Shown piece by piece: positions 26,654 through 36,182 of a stretch of 63,067 bases of DNA. How positions within the stretch are numbered: position 1 is the stretch's first letter; every line of letters starts with the position of its first letter. Location of the stretch: positions 1-63,067 of the forward strand of contig NZ_WIXM01000020.1 in NCBI RefSeq assembly GCF_010993965.1. Reading direction: 5' to 3'. The notes beneath the pieces were generated by a model. The model was not told where the DNA came from and searched no databases. It saw only the letters and a program-made list of their open reading frames with translations. The position numbers and the translations under genes are program-made. Source of the stretch: Gracilibacillus sp. YIM 98692 (lineage in GTDB: Bacteria; Bacillota; Bacilli; Bacillales; Amphibacillaceae).

Positions 26654-27812
26654 CATGTCAGAACAATCGATTTGGACGAAGAATTTTTTTAGTATTTCTT
26701 TCGTCAACTTATTTGTATTTATCAGTTTTTACGCACTACTAACTACTTTGCCATTGTTTGTGATGGATGAATGGGATGGAACGGAAGCACAGGGTGGTTT
26801 GGTTGTCACGGTGATGCTGCTTGCAGCCATACTTATTAGGCCGTTTTCTGGTAATATTTTAGCTCGCTTCGGAAAAAGGAAAATGTTATTAGTGGCAACC
26901 ATATTGTTTGCAGTGACAACCATTATTTATTTGTTTGTTAATGGGTTTGTCCCATTACTGTGGTTACGTTTCTTCCACGGATTTTCTTTCGCGATTGTGA
27001 CGACGGCTACCTCAGCTATTGCAACAGATATTGTTCCAGCTACACGAAGAGGAGAAGGATTGGGGTACTTTACGATGTCCATGAATTTGGCGATTGTTAT
27101 CGGTCCTTTTCTAGGTCTAACATTAATTCAGCTGGTTTCTTACCAAATGCTTTTTGTGATACTAAATATATTTACCATTGTGAGCGTGATCTGTGCTTTT
27201 CTCGTGAAAGCACATGATATGGTAGACTCCTCTTATGAAAAGGGGAATACTTTCTCTCTACATGATTTGTTTGAGGAAAAAGCATTATCTATTTCTTTGG
27301 TAGGTCTTCTAATAGCTTTTTCTTATTCCAGTATTGTTTCTTTTATATCTGTTTTTGCAAGCTCAAGAGGACTGGAAAGTGTCTCAGGCTATTTCTTCTT
27401 TGTTTTTGCTGTCACGATGTTAGCCTCTCGACCATTTCTTGGTAGACAGTTTGATTGGCGAGGGGCTAAGCCCGTAATCATTCCTTGTATGGTGCTGTTC
27501 TCTATAGGATTTATCATGCTTAGCTTTGCGTATTCCCCTGTTATTTTCTTAATAACAGCAGGCGTTATTGGTATAGGGTATGGTTCCTTATTACCATTTT
27601 TACTAGCTTTAGCTGTAGAGAAAGTAGATTCAACTAGAAGTGGTTATGCAACTGCTACATTTTTCACTATGTATGATTCCGGGATTGCCTTAGGGTCCTT
27701 TGTTTTAGGTTGGATTATTACCTTAACCGGCTTTTCTAATTTATTTTATATCCTAGCGGTTTTTGTAATTCTCATCATACTAATGTTTCATTTACTCTAT
27801 AAAAAAGAATGA
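26646..27812 (+). CDS. MFS efflux transporter (YwoG/YfkF-like)
   Basis: The 388-residue protein has about 12 hydrophobic spans, opening TKNFFSISFVNLFVFISFYALL as in the Bacillus YwoG-type major facilitator group, and the motif A-like loop NILARFGKRKM between spans 2 and 3. It is cotranscribed with the MarR regulator, which suggests drug or metabolite export. The start at 26646 overlaps marR; an ATG three codons later is also possible. Substrate unknown. Confidence 0.82.
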   Translation: MNSMSEQSIWTKNFFSISFVNLFVFISFYALLTTLPLFVMDEWDGTEAQGGLVVTVMLLAAILIRPFSGNILARFGKRKMLLVATILFAVTTIIYLFVNGFVPLLWLRFFHGFSFAIVTTATSAIATDIVPATRRGEGLGYFTMSMNLAIVIGPFLGLTLIQLVSYQMLFVILNIFTIVSVICAFLVKAHDMVDSSYEKGNTFSLHDLFEEKALSISLVGLLIAFSYSSIVSFISVFASSRGLESVSGYFFFVFAVTMLASRPFLGRQFDWRGAKPVIIPCMVLFSIGFIMLSFAYSPVIFLITAGVIGIGYGSLLPFLLALAVEKVDSTRSGYATATFFTMYDSGIALGSFVLGWIITLTGFSNLFYILAVFVILIILMFHLLYKKE

Positions 27813-27835
27813 AGCATACGTAGGAGATAACAAAT

Positions 27836-27906
27836 GCCAGCACCTTGATAAGTTTTGCTAAACATCAGTAGGGGATGGAGAAAACCCCCGCTGATGGAAG
27901 TACTCT
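27836..27906 (+). repeat. Family C repeat, partial copy C1
   Basis: This holds only the 3' half of family C: CAGCACCTTGATAAGTTTTGC followed by the terminal hairpin CATCAGTAGGGG against CCCCCGCTGATGG. It lies directly after the MFS gene and could serve as its terminator. The gap 27813-27994 otherwise shows only the trpB leader. Confidence 0.65.
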
Positions 27907-27994
27907 CTATAAAAAGAAAATGCTAAAAATAAATTGTATCTGCTTATTGGTTCACTTAAAATAGAGATAATAGAGAAAAAGGGGAGATATTACG

Positions 27995-29149
27995 ATGAGT
28001 GAACAAGGGTTATTTGGCCAATTTGGAGGCAGCTATGTACCAGAAGATTTAGAAAATGTACTGAAAATATTAACAGAAGAATTTGAAAAGGCTAAAAATG
28101 ATCCAGCTTTTATACAAGAATTTAAAGAAGTATTAGCGGAATTTGTCGGCAGAGAAAATCCACTAACATATGCCAAAAATTTATCTCAAAAACAAAATGG
28201 TGCAAAGATATATTTAAAACGAGAAGATTTAAATCATACTGGGGCTCATAAAATTAATAATGCTATTGGGCAAATTTTATTAGCAAAGCGAATGGGAGCC
28301 AAGCGTGTGATTGCAGAAACAGGTGCGGGACAGCATGGTGTTGCCACAGCTACAGCATGTGCTATGTTTGGCATGGATTGTACCATTTATATGGGCAAAC
28401 ATGATATAAAACGCCAAGCACTTAATGTTTTCCGAATAGAATTATTAGGAGCAAAGGTAAAAAGTGTTGATGCTGGACAAGGTCGTTTAAAAGATGCAGT
28501 TGACGCTGCTTTAGGAGATCTTATAGAAAATTATCAAAATACGTTTTACTTACTTGGATCAGCGGTTGGACCTCATCCTTTCCCAACGATGGTAAAGTTC
28601 TTCCAATCTGTTATTAGTGAAGAATCAAAACATCAAATTCTTGAAAAAGAAGGGAAGCTTCCTGCAGCAGTTGTGGCTTGCGCTGGCGGTGGTAGTAATG
28701 CCATTGGAGCGTTTTCTCATTACTTAGAAGAGGATAGTGTTCGAACTATTGGGGTGGAACCTTCTGAAGCTCCATCTTTAACAGAGGGGGTTCCAGCAGT
28801 TATTCATGGATTTAAATGTTTAACTTTACTTGATGAAGAAGGAAATCCTAAGCCAACTTACTCGATCGCGGCAGGCTTAGACTATCCAGGTATTGGTCCA
28901 GAACACAGCTATTTGAAAGAAGCAGGCAGAGGAGAATATGTAACAGTAACTGGAGAAGAAGCCTTGCATGCTTTCAAGGTATTATCAGAGACAGAGGGGA
29001 TTATCCCGGCATTGGAGAGTGCGCATGCTGTAGCATATGCTATGGAGTTAGCAAAAGAACTGGATAAGGAAGATATTATTATCGTCAATTTATCAGGTCG
29101 AGGAGACAAGGATGTGCAGCAAGTTTTTGAAATGGAACATGGATCTTAG
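27995..29149 (+). CDS. trpB: Tryptophan synthase beta chain-like protein (orphan TrpB)
   Basis: The PLP enzyme condenses indole and serine to tryptophan. The Schiff-base lysine lies in HTGAHKINNA, and the phosphate-binding GGGSNA loop and SGRGDKD C-terminus are intact; 384 residues is typical of TrpB1. Unusually, no trpA or other trp gene is adjacent. It is followed after 16 bases by a PC4-like gene with a shared terminator. It may be the genome's only TrpB placed outside the trp operon or a second, indole-salvaging copy. Confidence 0.88.
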   Translation: MSEQGLFGQFGGSYVPEDLENVLKILTEEFEKAKNDPAFIQEFKEVLAEFVGRENPLTYAKNLSQKQNGAKIYLKREDLNHTGAHKINNAIGQILLAKRMGAKRVIAETGAGQHGVATATACAMFGMDCTIYMGKHDIKRQALNVFRIELLGAKVKSVDAGQGRLKDAVDAALGDLIENYQNTFYLLGSAVGPHPFPTMVKFFQSVISEESKHQILEKEGKLPAAVVACAGGGSNAIGAFSHYLEEDSVRTIGVEPSEAPSLTEGVPAVIHGFKCLTLLDEEGNPKPTYSIAAGLDYPGIGPEHSYLKEAGRGEYVTVTGEEALHAFKVLSETEGIIPALESAHAVAYAMELAKELDKEDIIIVNLSGRGDKDVQQVFEMEHGS

Positions 29150-29165
29150 AGAAAGGGGTGTTAAT

Positions 29166-29372
29166 ATGGCTATTAAATATGAAATCGTTGAGCATGTTGC
29201 CGTACTTTCTGAATCACCTAAAGGGTGGAAAAAGGAAGTGAACCTTATTAGTTGGAATGATCGTGAGCCAAAATACGATATTCGTGATTGGTCTCCTGAT
29301 CATGAAAAAATGGGAAAAGGCGTAACCTTAACACTAGAAGAATGGGATTCACTAAAAAACTTTTTTCTTTAA
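29166..29372 (+). CDS. PC4/YdbC-like ssDNA-binding protein
   Basis: The 68-residue protein matches the YdbC family, bacterial homologues of the eukaryotic coactivator PC4, which bind single-stranded DNA or RNA as dimers. The characteristic KEVNLISWNDREPKYDIRDW strand region and EKMGKGVTLT turn are present. The ATG at 29166 follows AAAGGGGTG; an upstream in-frame start lies inside trpB. It is cotranscribed with trpB. The cellular role is not established. Confidence 0.85.
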   Translation: MAIKYEIVEHVAVLSESPKGWKKEVNLISWNDREPKYDIRDWSPDHEKMGKGVTLTLEEWDSLKNFFL

Positions 29373-29380
29373 TCATTATA

Positions 29381-29420
29381 AAAGAGCTTGGCTTTCATAA
29401 ACAAAAGCCAAGCTCTTTAT
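29381..29420. terminator. Terminator after trpB and the PC4-like gene
   Basis: AAAGAGCTTGGCTTT (29381-29395) and AAAGCCAAGCTCTTT (29404-29418) form a perfect 15-bp stem. Confidence 0.85.
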
Positions 29421-29439
29421 AACAGAAGAAAACATAAAA

Positions 29440-29634
29440 TTTGTTCGTAATATCCATAAACTGCGCAGTAACCTATCAATATTTTCCTCCCTCTTGTTTA
29501 AAGATGAGTGCTTAATCGTCGCTGCGGAAAAACACTCGCTTTCCGTGGGGAACGCTTCAGCCTCCTCGGAAGCAAAGGGCGCTTCCTGCGGGGTTCCTTT
29601 CCCACAGGAGTCTCGCCTTTTTCCGCAGCTAATT
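29440..29634. repeat. Family A repeat with left flank, copy A5
   Basis: Outer arms GCTGCGGAAAAA (29521-29532) and TTTTTCCGCAGC (29618-29629) enclose core words in reverse orientation (CACTCGCTTTCCG, CCACAGGAGTCTCGCC). The left flank with CATAAACTGCGCAGTAAC recurs at 62.97 kb. No gene is seen between 29373 and 29952. Confidence 0.75.
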
Positions 29635-29684
29635 GGTGCTTGTTTTAAGTGAAAAAATTATAGTTCTTACTACTCGCTAGCGGA

Positions 29685-29850
29685 AGAAATATACGTAGAC
29701 TCCTGCGGGAACAGCGAAGACGCTGAGACCCCGCAGTGAGGAACGAGCGAGGAGGCTCAGTGCGAGCCCGCGGAAAGCGAAGTATATTTCTGAAGCGGTA
29801 TTTCACACTGCAACTTATTCTATTGCGCAGTTTGGTTCTACTACGAAATA
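29685..29850. repeat. Family A repeat with right flank, copy A6
   Basis: Arms AGAAATATAC (29685-29694) and GTATATTTCT (29782-29791) enclose GACTCCTGCGGGAACAGCG, GCTGAGACCCCGCAG and CCCGCGGAAAGCGA. The right flank ATTGCGCAGTTTGGTTC matches copy A1. An ORF reading through it (29736-29945) is not credible. Confidence 0.8.
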
Positions 29851-29952
29851 TGTATGAATTTCAGAAAAATCGTAAAGAAATGGTCGGGTTTTGGTATTTA
29901 TGGATGTTATTCTGCACATATAGTTTTATAAGGTATCATGCTTAATTGCTGA

Positions 29953-30426
29953 TTAAAAGTAACTTTCTATTTCCGCTTCTAATTTTTCTGGTGTTGTTTT
30001 TGGGGAGTAACGCTTTATAACTTGTCCTTCACGATCGACCAAAAATTTAGTGAAATTCCACTTAATGTGATTCGATACTACGCCAGGTGCTTGGGATGAT
30101 AAGTATTGAAACAGTGGATGAGCTTTATCACCGCGAACATTTATTTTTGCAAACATTGGAAAAGAAACACCATAGTTCATTTGACAGAATTGTTCAATTT
30201 CTTCATTAGTACCAGGCTCTTGATTCATAAATTGGTTGCTTGGAAATCCGAGCACTTCTAATCCTTTTTCGTGATATTTCTCATACAGGTTTTGCAATCC
30301 TTCATATTGAGGAGTAAACCCGCATTTACTTGCAGTATTGACAATTAATAATACTTTTCCTTTATACTTCTTTAATAAAATTTTTTCTCCGTTTATGGCT
30401 TCCACTTGGTAATCATAAATAGACAT
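29953..30426 (-). CDS. Glutathione peroxidase family protein (BsaA-like)
   Basis: The 157-residue thiol peroxidase of the GPx family reduces peroxides, in bacteria usually with thioredoxin. The catalytic tetrad is visible: Cys35 in NTASKCGFTPQY (cysteine rather than selenocysteine), Gln in FPSNQF, and Trp-Asn in KWNFTKF. AGGAGGG precedes the ATG. The gene is monocistronic and divides the repeat-filled gap from the TrhO gene. Confidence 0.93.
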   Translation of the reverse strand: MSIYDYQVEAINGEKILLKKYKGKVLLIVNTASKCGFTPQYEGLQNLYEKYHEKGLEVLGFPSNQFMNQEPGTNEEIEQFCQMNYGVSFPMFAKINVRGDKAHPLFQYLSSQAPGVVSNHIKWNFTKFLVDREGQVIKRYSPKTTPEKLEAEIESYF

Positions 30427-30517
30427 AAGATATGGCCCTCCTTTTTCCTAAGCATAACATTAAAAAAGCATGTAACGGAATAATATCATCCCTGCTACAT
30501 GCCTTCAAACTCATCAT

Positions 30518-31495
30518 TTATGCTTTATTTTCAACGCCGTCTTTTTCTTTAATACGCTCAAGACGTGCTTCTATTTCTTCTAGTGATAAATTGTGTTCTT
30601 CTACATATAAGTTGCGAGGGTGTACACGACATTCATGTGTGCATCCGCGCATATATTTATGCTCATTTTCTTCTGAGCACAAAATTTGTTTATTACATTC
30701 TGGGTTGGCACAATTCACGTAACGTTCGCAAGGTTCTCCGTCAAAGTAATCTTTTCCAACAATAACATGTTCCTTGCGGTTAACGGGAACAGAAATACGT
30801 TCATCAAACACATATAATTGTCCGTCCCATAATTCGCCTTGTACTTCTGGGTCTTTTCCGTAAGTGACAATACCGCCGTGAAGTTGCCCTACATCCTCAA
30901 ACCCTTGTTTTACAAGCCAACCAGAAAACTTTTCACAACGGATACCACCTGTACAATAAGTGAGTACTTTTTTACCTTCTAATTTATCTTTATTTTCCTC
31001 GACCCATTCAGGAAGTTCTCTAAAGGTTTCGATATCTGGTCTAATCGCACCACGGAAATGACCTAAATCATATTCATAGTCATTTCGAGCGTCTAATACA
31101 ACCGTATCCTCATCTTGCATTGCTTCATAAAATTCTTGAGGGCTTAAATGCTGACCAGTTGTTTTTTTCGGGTTAATATCATCTTCTAGACGCAATGTTA
31201 CAAGTTCTGGGCGAGGCCTTACGTGCATTTTCTTGAAGGCGTGGCCATCTGATTCGTCCACTTTAAAGACCATATCTTTAAAGCGAGGATCTTCATGCAT
31301 GGTCTCCATATACTTGTTGGTTTGTTCTACAGTACCAGAGACTGTACCATTAATACCCTCATGAGCAACAAGAATACGTCCCTTTAGACCTAAGTCTTTA
31401 CAGAACTGTAAATGTTCCTTTGCATAACCTTCAGGGTCGTCCATTTTGACATACTGGTAATACAACAATACTTGATATTTTTCTTTTTTCTCCAT
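30518..31495 (-). CDS. trhO: tRNA uridine(34) hydroxylase TrhO (YbfQ), rhodanese domain
   Basis: TrhO hydroxylates U34 of certain tRNAs to 5-hydroxyuridine in an oxygen-dependent reaction. An N-terminal acylphosphatase-like region ([14 protein letters not shown]) precedes a rhodanese domain with active-site loop [10 protein letters not shown], and a Cys-rich C-terminus ([18 protein letters not shown] ... GCTHECR) that may bind metal. The ATG at 31495 follows TAGGTGG; an upstream TTG lies before that site. About 325 residues, normal for the Gram-positive form. Confidence 0.92.
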   Translation of the reverse strand: MEKKEKYQVLLYYQYVKMDDPEGYAKEHLQFCKDLGLKGRILVAHEGINGTVSGTVEQTNKYMETMHEDPRFKDMVFKVDESDGHAFKKMHVRPRPELVTLRLEDDINPKKTTGQHLSPQEFYEAMQDEDTVVLDARNDYEYDLGHFRGAIRPDIETFRELPEWVEENKDKLEGKKVLTYCTGGIRCEKFSGWLVKQGFEDVGQLHGGIVTYGKDPEVQGELWDGQLYVFDERISVPVNRKEHVIVGKDYFDGEPCERYVNCANPECNKQILCSEENEHKYMRGCTHECRVHPRNLYVEEHNLSLEEIEARLERIKEKDGVENKA

Positions 31496-31633
31496 GTTAT
31501 AACCACCTATCAATTCATATTTGCAAGATATAAATGTGTTTAGGTTGGGTGATTTTATTTACATTGTCTCTTGCAAGCATTAATTGTAACAAACTTTTAG
31601 TCAAGAAATCAATATAAGTTTTGGGGAAATTTT

Positions 31634-32530
31634 TTACACGGTGCTTTTGCTGTATTCCTCAAACCATTTCACTAAAGCTTGTGTACCTCGGTCTTCTTCT
31701 CCATTTTCTGCTAGCTCTTCGTATAATTGTAACGAAAGCTCTAAACCGGGCGTTTGTAAGCCCATTTGTTTGGCTGAAGTCAAAGCAATTTTCATGTCTT
31801 TGATAAAGTGTTTAATATAAAAACCAGGGGCTAGATCTCCTTTGATCATACGAGGGCCTAGGTTGGAAAGAGACCAGCTTCCCGCAGCTCCTTGCGAAAT
31901 ACTCTTTAGAACACGTACCGGATCTAAACCTGCGTTCTTGGCATACATAATAGCTTCTGAAACACCAATCATATTCGAAGCGATGGTGATTTGGTTGGCC
32001 ATTTTCGTATGCTGCCCAGCGCCAGCTTCCCCTTGACGGACAATGTTGGTACCAATTACTTCAAAAATAGGCAGGACATAATCAAAATCTGCTTGTTTTC
32101 CACCGACCATGATTGTTAGGGCGCCATTTTTAGCGCCAATATCTCCGCCTGACACAGGTGCATCTAAGCTATGTAGCTGTTTTTCTCGTGCTTTTTGGTC
32201 AATTTGTTCTGCTAATTGAGGATCAGAGGTAGTCATATCGATGATGTAAGATCCTGGTTTTGCATTTTCCATAATACCGTTTTCGCCAAAATATATTTCC
32301 TCTACGTCACTTGGGTAGCCTACGATGGACATGATCACATTTGCTTTTTGGGCAACATCTGCAACCGTATCTTCCCAAACTGCACCATGTTCGATTACGT
32401 CTTTCGCTTTTTCTTTTGTTCTTGTAAATAAATGAACATCGTACCCTGCATCGATTAAATGTTTTGCCATGCTTTTCCCCATTACACCAGCACCAATAAA
32501 GCCAATAACCGTCTGATTTGAAGTAGTCAT
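31634..32530 (-). CDS. Beta-hydroxyacid dehydrogenase (YkwC-like, 3-hydroxyisobutyrate dehydrogenase family)
   Basis: The 298-residue NAD(P)-dependent dehydrogenase has the N-terminal Rossmann motif GFIGAGVMGKSMAKHL, the substrate motif DAPVSGGDIGAKNGALTIM and the catalytic lysine in HTKMANQ. It is closest in pattern to B. subtilis YkwC and to tartronate-semialdehyde reductases. The natural substrate (tartronate semialdehyde, 3-hydroxyisobutyrate or similar) cannot be told. GGAGGGATG precedes the start; it is monocistronic. Confidence 0.85.
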   Translation of the reverse strand: MTTSNQTVIGFIGAGVMGKSMAKHLIDAGYDVHLFTRTKEKAKDVIEHGAVWEDTVADVAQKANVIMSIVGYPSDVEEIYFGENGIMENAKPGSYIIDMTTSDPQLAEQIDQKAREKQLHSLDAPVSGGDIGAKNGALTIMVGGKQADFDYVLPIFEVIGTNIVRQGEAGAGQHTKMANQITIASNMIGVSEAIMYAKNAGLDPVRVLKSISQGAAGSWSLSNLGPRMIKGDLAPGFYIKHFIKDMKIALTSAKQMGLQTPGLELSLQLYEELAENGEEDRGTQALVKWFEEYSKSTV

Positions 32531-32604
32531 TATTCATCCCTCCAATATATTTCTATCTTATTTTACTTTATCAAAAATAGGTAACGTTTTCATTAGAAAA
32601 TTAA

Positions 32605-32638
32605 GAAAACCGAGCAGTTAAATGCCCGGTTTCTATTC
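32605..32638 (-). terminator. Terminator of htrA
   Basis: On the minus strand AAACCGGGCA and TGCTCGGTTT pair with one mismatch around a short loop, followed by TTCTT. Confidence 0.7.
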
Positions 32639-32642
32639 TATA

Positions 32643-33884
32643 TTAAAGGTTTCCCTGTTCAGACAGGGTTAGGGTAGTGGTTTGTTCTTCTCCGTTACGT
32701 AAAAAAGTTATGGTTACTTCGTCTCCGGCATTGGTTTCTTTATAAAGATAAGTTTTTAAATCTAACATTGAAGATAGTGTTTGATCATCAATGGCGGTAA
32801 TGACATCATATTTTTGTAATCCGGCGCTATCTGCAGGAGAACCTGTTTCTACTTGTGCTACCACTAAGCCTTCCTCTACATCTTCACTTAAGTTTAATGT
32901 GTCTTGTTTATGACGTGCTGGCACAGTGTCTAGGTTCACAGCACTGATACCGATAAATGGACGAGTAACTTCCCCTTCTGTTTCTAACTGTTCAATTACA
33001 GGTTTTGCATCATCAATAGGGATAGCAAATCCAATACCTTCGACTGCACCTAATGCAATTTTCATGGAGTTAATTCCAATAACCTCACCTTGCTCGTTAA
33101 TAAGGGCTCCACCACTATTGCCAGGGTTAATAGCGGCATCTGTTTGAATCACTTCTGTTGTCCAATCTGCTCGTCTGTCGTTATTTAAATCAACATCTAC
33201 TGCACGATCTAATCCACTAATAATTCCCTTTGTGACAGATCCGGCAAATTCAGTTCCTAGTGGATTACCAATCGCAATCGCAGTATCCCCAACTTGTAAG
33301 TCTGCAGAAGATCCAATTGGTGCTACGGTCGTTACTTGATCACTTGGGATTCGAAGTACTGCGAGATCTGTTAAGGCATCCGTACCCATGAGTTCAGCTG
33401 ATACATGCTCTCCATTTGTTAAAATAACTTCTACTTCCTGTGCACCTTCGACAACATGGTTGTTGGTTACGACATAAGCGTATTCGCCATCTTTTTTATA
33501 CACAACGCCTGATCCTGTACCTTCTGCGTCAGACTCTTCCCATAAACTTGTCTGTTGTATATTTGATACACCTACCACCGCATCTGAAACATTCTCTACA
33601 ATACCTGATAACGAATTAGAATTGCTTGCTGCTACATTGGTTGCCTGTATGGCGGATGATTCCGTAGTCTGTGTTTCTTGTGTTTGTTGCTCCACTTCTT
33701 GCTGACTTATTTCTTCTTGATCATCTATCATCGAGAGGATAATCCCTCCACCGAATAGAGCGACAATTAACCCTCCTGCTACACCGCTTAAAAGCATAGA
33801 AAGCATATTTTGATCTTTCTTTTTGGTTGTTTTCGTTTCTGGTCTGTGTTCTTGATTATATAAATCATTTTGTTCTTCCTTCAT
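32643..33884 (-). CDS. HtrA-type membrane-anchored serine protease
   Basis: This quality-control protease degrades misfolded secreted proteins at the membrane surface. A short cytoplasmic N-terminus and one span (LLSGVAGGLIVALFGGGII) precede a Gln/Thr-rich linker, then the trypsin-like domain with His in NNHVVEGA, Asp in LTDLAVLRI and Ser in GNSGGAL, and a C-terminal PDZ domain. 413 residues from the ATG at 33884 (AAAGGGTG upstream); a GTG three codons earlier is possible. Divergence from a CssRS-type system matches B. subtilis htrB-cssRS, so stress induction through CssR is likely. Confidence 0.93.
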   Translation of the reverse strand: MKEEQNDLYNQEHRPETKTTKKKDQNMLSMLLSGVAGGLIVALFGGGIILSMIDDQEEISQQEVEQQTQETQTTESSAIQATNVAASNSNSLSGIVENVSDAVVGVSNIQQTSLWEESDAEGTGSGVVYKKDGEYAYVVTNNHVVEGAQEVEVILTNGEHVSAELMGTDALTDLAVLRIPSDQVTTVAPIGSSADLQVGDTAIAIGNPLGTEFAGSVTKGIISGLDRAVDVDLNNDRRADWTTEVIQTDAAINPGNSGGALINEQGEVIGINSMKIALGAVEGIGFAIPIDDAKPVIEQLETEGEVTRPFIGISAVNLDTVPARHKQDTLNLSEDVEEGLVVAQVETGSPADSAGLQKYDVITAIDDQTLSSMLDLKTYLYKETNAGDEVTITFLRNGEEQTTTLTLSEQGNL

Positions 33885-34059
33885 TCTATTCACACCCTTT
33901 CTTTGTTTTTTTATTGTACTTTCATTCTACCCATTACTTATGGCACATTAATGGGATAATTGTGGAAATAATGTGTAAAGCATGAAGTTAAGAGGAGTAC
34001 TGCTTAATTTTTTGAAAAAAATGTGCGAAAATACTAACAAAGAGAGGTGGGTGTTAGCA

Positions 34060-34749
34060 ATGAATCAGCATATATACATTGTAGAAGATGATGCGAATAT
34101 TAGAGATATAGTGAAAGCCTATCTAAAGAAGGAAGGTTATCAAGTAACCATGATGGAAACAGCAGAGGCTGCGTGGGAACAATCTTATAGTGAGCATCCG
34201 GATATGTGGATTTTAGATATTATGTTACCAGGAATGGACGGTTATGAATTATGCCGGAAGATAAGGGAAGTTAGTGAAGTACCTATTATTATTATTTCGG
34301 CTAAAGATGAGGAAGTAGATAAAATTTTAGGTTTAGAGTTAGGCAGTGATGACTATTTAACGAAGCCTTTTAGTCCTAGAGAACTTGTTGCTCGTGTGAA
34401 ACGTCTATTTAAGCGGGCGGAAGGTCAGTTGCAACAGGAGCAGAAGCAACCTGACTTTATTGAACAACAAGGGTTAAAAATTGATAAACAAGCAAGACAA
34501 GTGTTTTGGCATGAGGAAGAAATAGAAGTAACAGCCAAAGAATTTGATATGTTAGAGATATTTGCAACAAGGCCTAATAGGGCATTCTCCCGTGAAGAAT
34601 TATTATCCTTAGTTTGGGGAGATGATTATTTCGGGAGTGATCGAGCGGTAGATGATTTGGTCAAACGTTTAAGGAAGAAGTTAGATAAGCTTCCTGTTGA
34701 AACGGTTTGGGGATATGGATATAGACTACATTTGGATGAGAATGAATAA
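34060..34749 (+). CDS. cssR: OmpR-family response regulator, CssR-like
   Basis: The receiver domain shows the acidic pocket EDD and the phospho-accepting Asp in LDIMLPGMDGYE, Thr/Ser in IIISAKD and Lys in LTKPFSP. A C-terminal winged helix ends in VWGYGYRL. The ATG at 34060 gives the standard N-terminus, with GAGAGGTGG upstream; earlier in-frame codons add an atypical extension. The name rests on the neighbouring cssS-like kinase and divergent htrA, the B. subtilis secretion-stress arrangement. It overlaps the kinase by one base. Confidence 0.85.
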   Translation: MNQHIYIVEDDANIRDIVKAYLKKEGYQVTMMETAEAAWEQSYSEHPDMWILDIMLPGMDGYELCRKIREVSEVPIIIISAKDEEVDKILGLELGSDDYLTKPFSPRELVARVKRLFKRAEGQLQQEQKQPDFIEQQGLKIDKQARQVFWHEEEIEVTAKEFDMLEIFATRPNRAFSREELLSLVWGDDYFGSDRAVDDLVKRLRKKLDKLPVETVWGYGYRLHLDENE

Positions 34750-36116
34750 TGAAATTACAATATCAATTAACGATTGCATTTACAACATTATTAGTTGTTA
34801 TCATGACAGTGGCAGGTATTACGATTTATTCCCAAATGCTGCAAATGTTAATTAAAGATGAGCAGCGTCAATTAGAGGATAAAGGACAGCTCATTGTAAA
34901 TTTTATTTTATACCAGGATTTAAATAATACGTCTAATGTACAGCGGCTACTGGATATGTTAGAGCAATATAACTTACAAGTATTTGCATACGATGATCGA
35001 TCTAACCAAATTATTTTTTCATCCATACCTGAGTTAGAAGTAGTCAATGATTGGGTAGATCGATATGATATGGAAGAGACAGAACAACCGTTATGGCAAG
35101 CGGATAATGAAAAATACGTGGTGTCTATCTTACCTTTTTATTCAATCGTTTCTACGCAGCATCTTGTATTATTGACTCCCTTAGATGATTTACAGGAAGT
35201 ACAAAAAAGCTTGTTATGGCGGCTGAGTTTAATCTTTTTAATCGGTATAGCGGTAGCTGTTTTGTTAAGTCATTATTTGACATCTAAGCTCGTTACACCA
35301 TTAACGCAATTGAAGCATCAATTGAAGAAAATAGAAAAGCGAAAGTTTGACGATATGCAGGAGATTAAAGCCACGGGTGAAATTAAGGAAGTGGAGCAGA
35401 GTGTGTCAGATATGGCGAATGAATTGCATAGCTTTATTCAATCACAGCGTCATTTTTTTCAAAATGCTAGTCATGAATTAAAAACTCCTTTGATGACGAT
35501 ACAAGGTTATGCAGAAGGAATCAGAGATGGGGTTTTTGAGAATGAAGAAGCAGAACGCGGATTAAATGTAATGGTGGCAGAGATTAACCGGCTAAAGAAA
35601 ATTATTAACGAAATTATATTACTGGCTAAATTAGATAGTGAAGAGAGTATTTATGATGAAACAGAGGTAAATTTACAAGAATTTGTAGAAAAAATTACCG
35701 AACGAGCATTGCCAATAGCGAATGAAAAAGAAATAAAGTGGGAAGTGAAAAAGGTAGAGCCATACATTGTTTCTTTTGATCATGATAAAATGCTTCAAGC
35801 TATCATGAACATTGTGACAAATGCAATAAGGCATGCAAACCATAAAGTAGAGCTATCGGTTTATCAAAAAGGCAAACAAGTCTGTATGGAAGTAATGGAT
35901 GACGGAGAAGGTATGGATGAAGAATTATTGTCTAAGTTATTTCATCGTTTTGTCAAAGGAGAAAGTGGTGAGACAGGGCTTGGTTTAGCTATCGCCCGAG
36001 CAATTGTCGAACAGTCAGATGGCACTATTAAAGCGGAAAATAATCGGTTAGGCGGTGCTGTTTTTACGGTTTCATTTTCGCATTATGAAAAAAAGAAACA
36101 TTCAGTATATGATTAA
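34749..36116 (+). CDS. cssS: Sensor histidine kinase, CssS-like
   Basis: The 455-residue membrane kinase has two spans (about residues 8-30 and 155-178) flanking an extracytoplasmic sensor loop of about 125 residues, then a HAMP region, the dimerisation box FFQNASHELKTPL with the phospho-His, and the ATPase boxes NIVTNAIRHAN, DDGEGMDEE and TGLGLAIAR. Its partner is the preceding regulator. Secretion stress sensing is inferred from the htrA neighbour, not from the sensor sequence. Confidence 0.85.
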   Translation: MKLQYQLTIAFTTLLVVIMTVAGITIYSQMLQMLIKDEQRQLEDKGQLIVNFILYQDLNNTSNVQRLLDMLEQYNLQVFAYDDRSNQIIFSSIPELEVVNDWVDRYDMEETEQPLWQADNEKYVVSILPFYSIVSTQHLVLLTPLDDLQEVQKSLLWRLSLIFLIGIAVAVLLSHYLTSKLVTPLTQLKHQLKKIEKRKFDDMQEIKATGEIKEVEQSVSDMANELHSFIQSQRHFFQNASHELKTPLMTIQGYAEGIRDGVFENEEAERGLNVMVAEINRLKKIINEIILLAKLDSEESIYDETEVNLQEFVEKITERALPIANEKEIKWEVKKVEPYIVSFDHDKMLQAIMNIVTNAIRHANHKVELSVYQKGKQVCMEVMDDGEGMDEELLSKLFHRFVKGESGETGLGLAIARAIVEQSDGTIKAENNRLGGAVFTVSFSHYEKKKHSVYD

Positions 36117-36182
36117 AATAATATTGTGTTATACTGGATAAGTTGATATATTTTGAACGTTCATTAAGAGGAGAGAATGCAG

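Noticed and set aside
29736-29945. Open frame of 69 codons upstream of the glutathione peroxidase gene
   Set aside because: It lies inside repeat copy A6 and its right flank; the Arg-rich start is a translation of the repeat.
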